Source: Candidatus Sulfopaludibacter sp. SbA3
GTDB lineage: Bacteria > Acidobacteriota > Terriglobia > 2-12-FULL-54-10
DNA: 40,980 bases
Assembly (NCBI GenBank): GCA_945865705.1
Contig: CAMBEY010000002.1
Location: forward strand, 1-40,980
Direction of reading: 5' to 3'
Numbering within the stretch: position 1 is the first letter of the stretch; the number at the start of each line of letters is the position of its first letter. The notes below the pieces were generated by a model. It saw only the letters and a list, made by a program, of their open reading frames with translations, had not been told where the DNA came from and searched no databases. Both the position numbers and the translations under genes were made by a program. This document shows, one piece after another, positions 16,624 through 24,639 of the stretch.

Positions 16624-18540
16624 ATGCGCAAGACTGCAACACTGCTGGCCCTGATGTTGGCGGCCATTGCCGTTCCGGCAATACTCCGCGCGCAGGCGCC
16701 CGATACGATTCTTCACAATGGCAAGGTGCTGACGGTGGACAACGCTTTCACCATCGCGCAGGCCGTTGCCATCACCGGCAACAAGATCAGCTTGACCGGC
16801 ACCAATGAAGCCGTGCTGGCCACCGCTGGAGCCAACACGCAGAAAATCGACCTGAAGGGACGCACCGTGGTCCCTGGATTGGTTGACACCCATCGCCACA
16901 TGTACGGCGCGGCGGAAGGTGCCTACGGCGGCAAGCTGAACGATCACGAACTGCGCCGCTATCCCGTGGACTGGTCCGCGGTGCGCACCAAGGAAGATGT
17001 GCTCAACCAGGTTCGCGGCGTGATGGCCAAGTATCCTTTCAAGAAAGGCGAGTGGATTTACCTGAACAACCGCGTGTCCTTTATGGGCATGGGCAATGAC
17101 CAATCACCGACCTACGCCAAGATTCTCTACGATGAACTGAACGCCGACGAGTTGCACAAGGTAACGCCGGACAATCCGGTGCTGATGTCGCTGGGCATCC
17201 CGGACTTCAACGGCTTCCTGCTGAACCGCGTGGCGCTCGATTGGGTCATGAAGAATCACGGCCAGTTCGTGAAGGAAAATGGCCGCTTCTGGATCGGGAC
17301 GAACGGCCAGCCCGACGGCCACCTCGAGCCGCCGGCCAGCCGCATCGTGCTGCCCTTCACCTATGATCGCAAAGCGGAAATTCTCGCGCCGCTTTATGAG
17401 AAGAACATGAATGAGCACCTGTCGATGGGTATGACCACCATCTCGACGCGCATGCCCAGGGACACGCTGGCCGCTTACCAATTGCTCGAAAAGCAGGGCA
17501 AGCTGAACTGGCGCATTGGTTATGGCGACATCGAGACCTTCGGCAACACCGATGTTTCCAAACCCGGCGCGCTGAAAGCCATGGCCGCGAAGGTCGGCAC
17601 AGGCACGGATAAAATCTGGCTGACCGGCGTTGGCCCCACGGCCATCGACGGCGTTACCAGCCGCGCCTGCACCGATCAGAAGCGCACCGGCACCTACACT
17701 CCAATTGATGGCTGGTTTCCCGTGGGGCAGTGCCATACCGACATCGAGTATCGCGGCTCCCCGAAGCGCTCAGCTCCCATCACCAAGAATTACTATCGCG
17801 ATTGGGTGATGGCCAGCGGACGCGACGGCGTGCGCTTCGGCAACACCCACGTGGCCGGCGACCGCGCCCAGGGCAACATGCTGAACTTCATGGAAGCCAT
17901 TCAGAAACAGTATGGTCCGGAGGCCACCAAGAACTGGGGTCTGGATCACTGCGACATGGTCAACCCCAAGGACTTCGCGCGCATCGGGCGCATGAAGGTC
18001 TTCATGAGTTGTTACGTGCTGCTCTCGGTGAACGAATCGTCGGACATCGAGCGCGCCTATGGCACGCAGATCGCCAACACTATGCCCTCGCCGCTAAACA
18101 GCATGGTGAAGGCCGGCGGCCGCGTGGTGCTGGAGTCGGATAGTGCATCGTACATTTGGGATGACATCCGCGCCGCGGTTACCCGCAAGGACCGCGCTGG
18201 AAAAGTCTGGGCGCCGCAGGAGAAGGTGGACCGTCCCACCGCGCTGCGCATGATCACGCAGTGGGCCGCTGAGTACGTGCTGAAGGGCGATACGCTCGGC
18301 AGCATCGAGAAGGGCAAGACCGCCGACCTGCTGGTGCTCGATCAGGATTACATGACCATGCCGGAAGACGACATCGTCAAAATCCAGCCGATGATCACCA
18401 TCTTCGACGGCAAGCCGGTATTCGTCAACAGCGGCTACGCCAACGAAAACAACTACAAACCCGCAGGCGCAGTCATCTCGACGTACGAAGACCTGAAGAA
18501 AACCCGCGTCCCCCGCGCCGGCGTCTCAACTGGCGGCTAG
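16624..18540 (+). CDS. Secreted metal-dependent amidohydrolase, copy 3
   Basis: This 638-residue third paralogue has the ribosome site CAGGAGG before ATG. The signal peptide ends near ILRAQ (residue 23). Metal ligands VDTHRHMYG, NTHVAGDRA, LDHCDMV and LESDSAS are intact, as is the segment SRACTDQKRTG...GQCHTDIEYRG. Long identical blocks are shared with copies 1 and 2, so these are recent or strongly constrained duplicates. The 240 bases upstream carry a possible -10 (TATGCTAGAAT, 16465-16475) without a clear -35. The gene has its own strong terminator and is followed by a Tat-exported amidase. Confidence 0.85.
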   Translation: MRKTATLLALMLAAIAVPAILRAQAPDTILHNGKVLTVDNAFTIAQAVAITGNKISLTGTNEAVLATAGANTQKIDLKGRTVVPGLVDTHRHMYGAAEGAYGGKLNDHELRRYPVDWSAVRTKEDVLNQVRGVMAKYPFKKGEWIYLNNRVSFMGMGNDQSPTYAKILYDELNADELHKVTPDNPVLMSLGIPDFNGFLLNRVALDWVMKNHGQFVKENGRFWIGTNGQPDGHLEPPASRIVLPFTYDRKAEILAPLYEKNMNEHLSMGMTTISTRMPRDTLAAYQLLEKQGKLNWRIGYGDIETFGNTDVSKPGALKAMAAKVGTGTDKIWLTGVGPTAIDGVTSRACTDQKRTGTYTPIDGWFPVGQCHTDIEYRGSPKRSAPITKNYYRDWVMASGRDGVRFGNTHVAGDRAQGNMLNFMEAIQKQYGPEATKNWGLDHCDMVNPKDFARIGRMKVFMSCYVLLSVNESSDIERAYGTQIANTMPSPLNSMVKAGGRVVLESDSASYIWDDIRAAVTRKDRAGKVWAPQEKVDRPTALRMITQWAAEYVLKGDTLGSIEKGKTADLLVLDQDYMTMPEDDIVKIQPMITIFDGKPVFVNSGYANENNYKPAGAVISTYEDLKKTRVPRAGVSTGG

Positions 18541-18576
18541 GCGGAAGCTAGTCGTTAACAACAATTACGCAACTTG

Positions 18577-18616
18577 AGTGAGGCGGGCAGCCGATGCCCG
18601 CCTCACTTTTGTTTTT
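18577..18616 (+). terminator. Terminator after amidohydrolase 3
   Basis: A perfect 12-bp stem GTGAGGCGGGCA (18578-18589) / TGCCCGCCTCAC (18595-18606), extended by one A-T pair, with a 5-base loop, is followed by TTTTGTTTTT. This rules out the upstream in-frame ATG at 18578 as the amidase start. Confidence 0.92.
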
Positions 18617-18625
18617 GGTGATACA

Positions 18626-20173
18626 ATGCCCGGCAAGACTCACCTACAAGAAGAATTATCACGGCGTGGATTTCTGAAAAGTGCACTCGCGGCGGGGGCG
18701 GCCGGTCCCTTGCTTGCTGCTGGGCTAACCGAAGCCAGTGTTACGACGCAGAGGCAGTCTGTTGCGACAGTAGCGATGAGCGGTGAGCTTACACGGTTGA
18801 GTATTCGCGAGGCCAGCGAGCTGCTGCGGAAGAAGAAGGTTTCTCCAGTAGAGCTAACCAGGGAGTGTCTGGCCAGAATCGAGCGCTACAATCCCGCGCT
18901 GAATGCCTTCATCACGATTACAGCGGATTCGGCGTTGGCGGAAGCTCGCGCCGCCGAAACGGAAATCCAGCGCGGAAGATGGCGCGGGCCGCTACACGGG
19001 ATACCAATTGCGTTGAAAGATTTATTCGACACTGCCGGAGTAAAAACGACAGCGGCGAGTGAATTGTATAAGGACCGCATTCCCACTCAGGACGCCGAAG
19101 TCGTGCGCCGACTCAAGGCAGCGGGCGCAGTGTTTCTCGGCAAGCAAAACATGCACGAGTTTGCCTATGGCTCCACCTCCGTGTTTAGTTATTTTGGCGC
19201 AGTGCATAATCCTTGGCAGTTGGAATATATGGCCGGTGGTTCGTCCGGAGGCTCCGCTGCGGCCGTTTCAGCCGAGCTTTGCTTTGGGGCGCTTGGATCA
19301 GACACAGGAGGTTCTATTCGTGGTCCAGCCGCGTGTTGTGCCATCGTTGGTCTGAAACCGACCTACGGACTGGTCAGCACTCGCGGGGCGATTCCCCTTT
19401 CTAGGTCGCGGGATCATGTCGGACCGTTGACTCGTCATGTTGCCGACGCAGCGATCCTGCTTCAGGCCATCGCTGGCAACGATCCCGATGAGCCGACCAG
19501 CCTACAAATGGACGTGCCTAATTACTCGTCAGCATTAGGAGCCAAGACTTCCTCTCTGCGTCTGGGAGTACCTCGCGACTTTTTCTACGCGGGGCTGAAT
19601 CCCGAAATCGAGGCCTCAGTCAAGCAGGCTTTGGATGTACTAGGACGACTTACTGGCAGCCTGCGGGACATCGATGTTCCTGTAAGTACCAGTCAAGTAG
19701 TAACGGACGCGGAAGCGTTTGCGTTCCATGCGGAAACGCTGGAAAAAACGCCGGAACTTTATATGGCGTACACTCGGGGGCGACTCAGCATGGGCGCGAA
19801 GGTTACCGCTCGCGCCTATATCGAAGGTCGCCGTGAACTAGACCAAGTGCGCCGAAATATCCGAAAGACGTTTGCAGCCGTGGACGCTTTAGTAACCCCA
19901 ACCACTCCCATTCCGTCCCGGACAATTGTGGAGGCTACTGGAGACGATCCACTGGCGATTGCTCGTCGGCTTGACCTTCGGAATTGCACTCCATTCAACA
20001 TCAATGGCCTTCCCAGCATTTCCATTCCATGCGGCTTCACAAGCGCGGGCCTGCCTATTGGCCTCCAAATCAGCGGACCACATGGCGGGGAGGCGGTTGT
20101 CCTGCAACTCGCCCATGCCTATGAGCAGGCGACGGAATGGCATAAGCGCCGCCCGCCGCTGCTGACCGCCTAA
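18626..20173 (+). CDS. Tat-exported amidase (amidase signature family)
   Basis: This 515-residue enzyme of the GatA/amidase-signature family hydrolyses carboxamides with a Ser-cisSer-Lys triad. The Lys lies in GIPIALKDLFDT (about 131), the Gly/Ser-rich signature in AGGSSGGSAAAV and the nucleophile Ser in GSDTGGSIRGPA (about 230). The N-terminus SRRGFLKSALAAGAAGPLLAAG is a twin-arginine signal, so the enzyme is predicted to fold in the cytoplasm and act in the periplasm. Start ATG 18626 is chosen because the upstream in-frame ATG lies in the preceding terminator; the ribosome site is weak (GGTG). There is no gatB or gatC nearby, which argues against a role in tRNA amidation. It fits the amide-hydrolysing theme of the locus. 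Confidence 0.88.
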   Translation: MPGKTHLQEELSRRGFLKSALAAGAAGPLLAAGLTEASVTTQRQSVATVAMSGELTRLSIREASELLRKKKVSPVELTRECLARIERYNPALNAFITITADSALAEARAAETEIQRGRWRGPLHGIPIALKDLFDTAGVKTTAASELYKDRIPTQDAEVVRRLKAAGAVFLGKQNMHEFAYGSTSVFSYFGAVHNPWQLEYMAGGSSGGSAAAVSAELCFGALGSDTGGSIRGPAACCAIVGLKPTYGLVSTRGAIPLSRSRDHVGPLTRHVADAAILLQAIAGNDPDEPTSLQMDVPNYSSALGAKTSSLRLGVPRDFFYAGLNPEIEASVKQALDVLGRLTGSLRDIDVPVSTSQVVTDAEAFAFHAETLEKTPELYMAYTRGRLSMGAKVTARAYIEGRRELDQVRRNIRKTFAAVDALVTPTTPIPSRTIVEATGDDPLAIARRLDLRNCTPFNINGLPSISIPCGFTSAGLPIGLQISGPHGGEAVVLQLAHAYEQATEWHKRRPPLLTA

Positions 20174-20228
20174 TCTTCCTCGCAATCGCAACCGCTCCAT
20201 GCAACTAGCGTCAAGCGATTGATCTTAA

Positions 20229-20257
20229 TTGACGTTTACTAAATAACATTTTAATAA
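20229..20257 (+). promoter_or_regulatory. Candidate lepA promoter
   Basis: TTGACG (20229-20234), a 17-base AT-rich spacer and TAATAA (20252-20257) lie in the 250-base gap between amidase and lepA. A small inverted repeat CGAAAT/ATTTCG follows around 20277-20293. The leader would be about 160 bases. Confidence 0.4.
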
Positions 20258-20423
20258 TCAATTAGTCGGAAGCGCACGAAATCCGCATTTCGGCGCATTT
20301 TGGCATGCTTGAGAAAGTTAGGGTGTGATTTTGGGGAGAGATGAACCCTGCGTTGCCGCCCCAATTTTCCATACTTTGAACTGATCTGATAGCATGGATA
20401 GTCAGCCCTTTACCCAGGAATAC

Positions 20424-22223
20424 ATGGACAGCAAATACATCCGCAATTTTTCGATCATCGCGCATATCGACCACGGCAAATCCACGCTGGCCGACCGGCT
20501 GCTGGAAGTTACTGGCGCGCTCGCGCAGCGCGAGATGATGGCGCAGGTGCTCGACTCGATGGACCTGGAGCGCGAGCGCGGCATCACCATCAAGGCCCAT
20601 GCCGTGCGCCTGATGTATCACTCGAAAGATGGCCACGACTATCAGCTCAATCTGATTGACACGCCGGGGCACGTCGATTTTTCGTATGAAGTCTCGCGCT
20701 CGCTCGCTGCCTGCGAAGGAGCGCTGCTGGTGGTGGATGCTTCGCAGGGTGTTGAGGCGCAGACCATCGCCAACGCGTTTCTGGCGCTCGAAAATAATCT
20801 GGAGATGATTCCGGTCATCAACAAGATCGATCTGCCCAGCGCCGAGCCGGAGATGGCCAAGCAGCAGATCGAGCATGCCATCGGACTGCCGCCCGCCGAC
20901 GCCATTCTGGTCAGCGCCAAGAGCGGCATCGGCATTGACGAGATGCTGGAGGCCATCGTGCATCGCATCCCCGCGCCCACGGGTTCGGCGGACGCTCCAC
21001 TGCGCGCGCTGATTTTCGATTCGTGGTTCGATCCCTATCGCGGCGTCGTGGTGCTGGTGCGTGTGATGGAAGGAAAGCTCACGCGCGGCACAAAGATTCG
21101 TTTCTGGTCGAACGGTCAGGTGTATGTCGCCGAATCGCTGGGCATCTTCACGCCCAAAGCAGTGGCGGTGGATGAGCTGTCGGCGGGCGAGGTCGGTTGC
21201 ATCGCCGCCAACATCAAAAAAATCTCCGACGCGCAGACCGGCGACACCATTACCGAAGACGCTCGTCCCGCCGCCGGTCCCCTGCCCGGCTTTCAGGAAA
21301 TTAAGCCGATGGTCTTCGCGGGCCTGTATCCAGTGGACGCCGACAACCACGGCCCGCTGCGCGACGCGCTTGAAAAGCTTCGCCTGAACGACTCCGCGCT
21401 TTTCTACGAAGCGGAAAACTCCGCCGCGCTGGGCTTCGGTTTTCGTTGCGGATTCCTCGGCCTGCTGCACATGGAGATTGTGCAGGAGCGGCTCGAGCGC
21501 GAGTTCGACCTGAACCTCATCACCACCGCGCCCGGCGTGCGTTATCGCGTGATCCACAAAAGCGGCGCGCTGATCGAAGTCGATAATCCCACCAAGTTTC
21601 CGGAGGCGGGGGACATCGAGCGCGTGGAAGAGCCGGTCATCACCGCGACCATCATCACGCAGGAAGCGTATCTCGGCGGAATTCTGGCGCTGCTTGAGGA
21701 GAAGCGCGGCGCGCAGAAGAAGTTTGAGTATCTCTCGGCGACGCGCGTGATTCTGACCTACGATCTGCCGCTGAACGAAGTGGTGCTCGACTTCTACGAC
21801 CGCCTGAAGACGGTCTCGCGCGGCTACGCCTCATTTGACTATCACCTCGCGGGCTATCAGACCGCGCCGCTGGTGAAGCTCGACATCATGGTGGCCGGCG
21901 AGCCGCTCGACGCGCTCAGCATGATCGTCCACCGCGATTTCGCGCACGAGCGCGGCAAGATTTTCGTCGAGAAACTTCGCAAACTCATCCCGCGCCAGCA
22001 GTTTGAAGTGGCGTTGCAAGCGGCCATCGGCGCCAAGATCGTGGCGCGCGAGACCATCCACGCCCTGCGCAAAAACGTGATCGCCAAATGCTACGGCGGC
22101 GACATCTCGCGCAAACGCAAGCTGCTCGAAAAGCAAAAAGAAGGCAAGAAGCGCATGAAGCGCGTCGGCCGCATCGACATCCCGCAGGAAGCTTTCCTCG
22201 CGGTGCTCAAGATCAACGAGTAA
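20424..22223 (+). CDS. lepA: Elongation factor 4 (LepA), ribosome back-translocase GTPase
   Basis: This 599-residue protein has exactly the E. coli LepA length when started at the ATG at 20424 (MDSKYIRNFSIIAHIDHG), which has CAGGA upstream. An in-frame ATG 30 bases earlier lacks a ribosome site. The GTPase motifs are clear: G1 AHIDHGKST, G3 DTPGHVDF and G4 NKIDLP. EF-G-like domains II, III and V follow, then the LepA-specific C-terminal domain (RDFAHERGKIFVEKLRKLIPRQQFEVALQAAIG...KCYGGDISRKRKLLEKQKEGKKRMK). EF4 acts on stalled or mistranslocated ribosomes and in 30S assembly. A long minus-strand ORF overlapping it is a high-GC shadow. Confidence 0.98.
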   Translation: MDSKYIRNFSIIAHIDHGKSTLADRLLEVTGALAQREMMAQVLDSMDLERERGITIKAHAVRLMYHSKDGHDYQLNLIDTPGHVDFSYEVSRSLAACEGALLVVDASQGVEAQTIANAFLALENNLEMIPVINKIDLPSAEPEMAKQQIEHAIGLPPADAILVSAKSGIGIDEMLEAIVHRIPAPTGSADAPLRALIFDSWFDPYRGVVVLVRVMEGKLTRGTKIRFWSNGQVYVAESLGIFTPKAVAVDELSAGEVGCIAANIKKISDAQTGDTITEDARPAAGPLPGFQEIKPMVFAGLYPVDADNHGPLRDALEKLRLNDSALFYEAENSAALGFGFRCGFLGLLHMEIVQERLEREFDLNLITTAPGVRYRVIHKSGALIEVDNPTKFPEAGDIERVEEPVITATIITQEAYLGGILALLEEKRGAQKKFEYLSATRVILTYDLPLNEVVLDFYDRLKTVSRGYASFDYHLAGYQTAPLVKLDIMVAGEPLDALSMIVHRDFAHERGKIFVEKLRKLIPRQQFEVALQAAIGAKIVARETIHALRKNVIAKCYGGDISRKRKLLEKQKEGKKRMKRVGRIDIPQEAFLAVLKINE

Positions 22224-22354
22224 ATTCTTCGAACATCCAGTGTGGACGTAGCAAAAGACTCCCTAGCCAAACCGGTATCATTTAATTGTGCTAGTATCTT
22301 TCCATATTCAGAGGTACACGGACTCATTATTGCGACTTTCCGAAGGGGGTGAAT

Positions 22355-22906
22355 GTGCGAAAGAGTTTCCGAGCAATGCTGTTGTGTAGTTGGACCCTGT
22401 TTGCCATGGGGATCCAAGATTCTTTGTGGGCGCAAGATGGCACTCCGGCAAGCGACGAAAAGATTCGCACCATGCTAAAAGTGTCGAAGGCAGACCGGAT
22501 GTTAGATCAGATGTTGGACGGGCTCTCTCTTCAGATGAAACAATCCTTCGATCCTATAATTGCCACCTTGCCCGAGAAGGATCGTCCCGTGGCGCAAAAA
22601 GTAATGGACGAATTCTGGATACGATTTATCGAATCAGCCCGAGCCAACGGCGAAACGCTAATTTCCGACATTGGTAAAATTTATAAGAAACATCTGACAG
22701 AAGAAGAGGTTCAGGCATCAATCGAGTTCTACCAAACTCCCAGCGGACAATCCTTGCTCGACAAGATGCCGACAGTTATGATGGAATCATTTGCTGTGGG
22801 CCGTAGTTGGGGAGAGAAAATGGGGGCGACCGTCATGAAGGGTCTGGTCGATGAACTCAAAAAGGAAATTCCCGAGTTTGGGAAAGCACCTAACCAGGCA
22901 AACTAG
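22355..22906 (+). CDS. Secreted DUF2059-like protein
   Basis: This 183-residue protein has a signal peptide ending at SLWAQ. The helical body carries the DUF2059 pattern: MLKVSKADRMLDQMLDGL near the start, then LTEEEVQASIEFYQTPSGQSLLDKMPTVMMES. The latter is the conserved core of that uncharacterised periplasmic family. GTG at 22355 is preferred because AAGGGGGTGA (22343-22352) lies at proper distance; a GTG six bases earlier is in frame. The biochemical role is unknown in the family. Confidence 0.75.
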   Translation: MRKSFRAMLLCSWTLFAMGIQDSLWAQDGTPASDEKIRTMLKVSKADRMLDQMLDGLSLQMKQSFDPIIATLPEKDRPVAQKVMDEFWIRFIESARANGETLISDIGKIYKKHLTEEEVQASIEFYQTPSGQSLLDKMPTVMMESFAVGRSWGEKMGATVMKGLVDELKKEIPEFGKAPNQAN

Positions 22907-22927
22907 TCGAGATGTGTTGGTAGAGGA

Positions 22928-23395
22928 TTGAACGAAAACATCTACATCGGCAGCGCCGTGGGCACGCTCCTGGCGCTTGTATTTTTCCTCGCCATCGCAG
23001 TCGCTATCGGCTACGTTGTGTACTTGCTGCTGGCGCATCCCGAGACGCGGCGAGCTGAGTTCCTGAGCCTCGGCGCGGTCTCGCGGATCACGGCGATGCT
23101 AATCGCCGCCGTCATCGGCGGCATGATTTTTCTAGTCATCTGCAAAGCGACGTTCACCGGATTCAACCGGATCGAGGCCGATGGAGAGATCCTTCGCCTG
23201 CATTACCTGATCCCGCCGCACACCGCGGAGCTCCGCCGCGACCAACTTTCACGGCTCGATAAGCAGTTCGCGTATCGAGTGGCGTGGAGACTGGTCATCG
23301 CTACCAGCGACGGGAAAACCTACGAAAGCGTAGTGGCTGGCGCTCCGGTGATCGAATTCTCGCGCTTGCGCCTGGCGCAGCTCATTATCGAATAG
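22928..23395 (+). CDS. Small two-helix membrane protein with PH-like tail
   Basis: The ORF encodes 155 residues with two strong membrane helices (about 9-34 and 50-73). A beta-rich C-terminal half follows (FNRIEADGEILRLHYLIPPHTAELRRDQLSRLD...VIATSDGKTYESVVA) that resembles the PH-like tails of small bacterial membrane proteins. The start is uncertain: TTG at 22928 has AGAGG too close. It begins 21 bases after the DUF2059-like gene and may be co-transcribed with it. It converges with aguA, leaving a 28-base gap. Confidence 0.6.
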   Translation: MNENIYIGSAVGTLLALVFFLAIAVAIGYVVYLLLAHPETRRAEFLSLGAVSRITAMLIAAVIGGMIFLVICKATFTGFNRIEADGEILRLHYLIPPHTAELRRDQLSRLDKQFAYRVAWRLVIATSDGKTYESVVAGAPVIEFSRLRLAQLIIE

Positions 23396-23423
23396 AGCAC
23401 ACATCCTCAAAGCGAAACACGAA

Positions 23424-24518
23424 TCAAGCGCTGGGCTGCTGCTGGCTCATGCAGTGGAAGGTGCCTAGACCGTAGACCAGGTGCTTGGCCATCAGGCCGA
23501 CGGTTTTGCGGCCGGGGAAAAGTGACTGGATGACCTCGACGGCCTTCGAGTCGTTGGGCTGGCCGAAGATGGGTACCAGGACCTTGCTGTTGCTGATGTA
23601 GAAGTTGGCGTAGCTGGCGGGCAGGCGGCCTTCTTCATCGCCCACCCAGCCGGGCGTGGGCAGCGGGATGACGGTCAGCTTGTTGCCATCCTGATCCGTG
23701 GCGGCGGCGAGCAGCTCGAAATTCTTCTGCAGCGGCGCGTGGTCCGGGTCGCTCGCGTCCGACGTCAGCGCGCAGACCACAGTCGTCGCGTTGACGAAGC
23801 GGGCTATGTCGTCGATGTGTCCGTCGGTGTCGTCGCCCTCGATGCCTTCCTTCAGCCAGATGAAGTGGTGCACTCCGAGATAGTCGCGCAGATACCGCTC
23901 AATCTCACTTTTGTTCAACGTGGGATTGCGGTTGGGGTTGAGCAGACACTGCTCGGTGGTGATGAGCGTTCCCTTCCCGTTGACTTCGATTGATCCGCCC
24001 TCCATCACGATGCCCGGTTCGAGCATTGGCAGGCGCAGCGCCTCGCGCATGCGGTAGGGCGTGCGGTCATCCTTGAGCAGCGTCGCATACTTCCCGCCCC
24101 AGGCATTGAAAATCCATTTGATCATTGAGAGTGGGGGCAGCGGAGTTGCCCGTGATGGAGTGCCCGGCTGCGCGCGGTTGCTGTCGCGCACGAAGATGGG
24201 GCCGTAATCGCGGAACCAGATGTCGGCGTAGTCGCCGCAGTGGAAGCGTATGCGCGCGGCGTCACTTCCCACGGGCACGCCGCGCTCACGCAACAGGCCC
24301 GCGACGCGCGACTGCATGGCGTCATCCAGCACCTGCAACTCCACGCGTTCGCTGGTGGATACTTCCGCAACGAATGCGGCAAACTCGGCTTCCGCCTCTT
24401 CGAGAAAGGGAAACGAAATGGGATCATGCGGCCAGGAAAGCCACACCGCCTCGTGCGGCTCCCACTCGGCGGGCATGGTGTAATTCGGTTTTGGGTATGG
24501 TTTGTTGGTGGATGTCAT
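23424..24518 (-). CDS. aguA: Agmatine deiminase (agmatine iminohydrolase)
   Basis: This 364-residue protein of the agmatine/peptidyl-arginine deiminase family converts agmatine to N-carbamoylputrescine and ammonia. Family marks are the N-terminal PAEWEPHEAVWLSWPHDP, FRDYGPIFVRD, EGGSIEVNGKGTLITTEQCLLNPNRNP, GDDTDGHIDDIARF with the catalytic His, and the C-terminal GLGTFHCMSQQQP with the nucleophilic Cys. The start at 24518 (MTSTNKPYP) fits family N-termini. The frame stays open further upstream only through a low-complexity tandem repeat. No good ribosome site is seen. Together with the preceding gene it completes the agmatine route to putrescine. Confidence 0.93.
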   Translation of the reverse strand: MTSTNKPYPKPNYTMPAEWEPHEAVWLSWPHDPISFPFLEEAEAEFAAFVAEVSTSERVELQVLDDAMQSRVAGLLRERGVPVGSDAARIRFHCGDYADIWFRDYGPIFVRDSNRAQPGTPSRATPLPPLSMIKWIFNAWGGKYATLLKDDRTPYRMREALRLPMLEPGIVMEGGSIEVNGKGTLITTEQCLLNPNRNPTLNKSEIERYLRDYLGVHHFIWLKEGIEGDDTDGHIDDIARFVNATTVVCALTSDASDPDHAPLQKNFELLAAATDQDGNKLTVIPLPTPGWVGDEEGRLPASYANFYISNSKVLVPIFGQPNDSKAVEVIQSLFPGRKTVGLMAKHLVYGLGTFHCMSQQQPSA

Positions 24519-24563
24519 GCCGATGGGGGAGAAGCTCTCAATTTTAAACCCAAAGTCCCAAGC

Positions 24564-24591
24564 AAATTCCGAGTTCCAGATTCCGAATTCC
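24564..24591. repeat. Four tandem degenerate 7-mers upstream of aguA
   Basis: AAATTCC, GAGTTCC, AGATTCC and GAATTCC follow each other without gaps. On the coding (minus) strand this reads four times GGAAYYY. It lies in the 121-base aguB-aguA interval, next to related AAAGTCCC, and artificially extends the aguA reading frame. Confidence 0.8.
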
Positions 24592-24639
24592 AAAAATCAA
24601 GCACGCAACGCATCTTCTAACTCCTGCCTTCTTGCTTCC

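Noticed and set aside
20262..21557. 431-codon minus-strand ORF opposite lepA
   Set aside because: lepA is unmistakable in the plus frame. The antisense frame has His/Gln/Arg/Val-rich low-information sequence, no ribosome site and no family motif, as expected from high-GC codon-position bias.
24519..24593. N-terminal extension of aguA
   Set aside because: It only translates the 7-mer tandem repeat (EFGIWNSEF...) and begins at a TTG without ribosome site.
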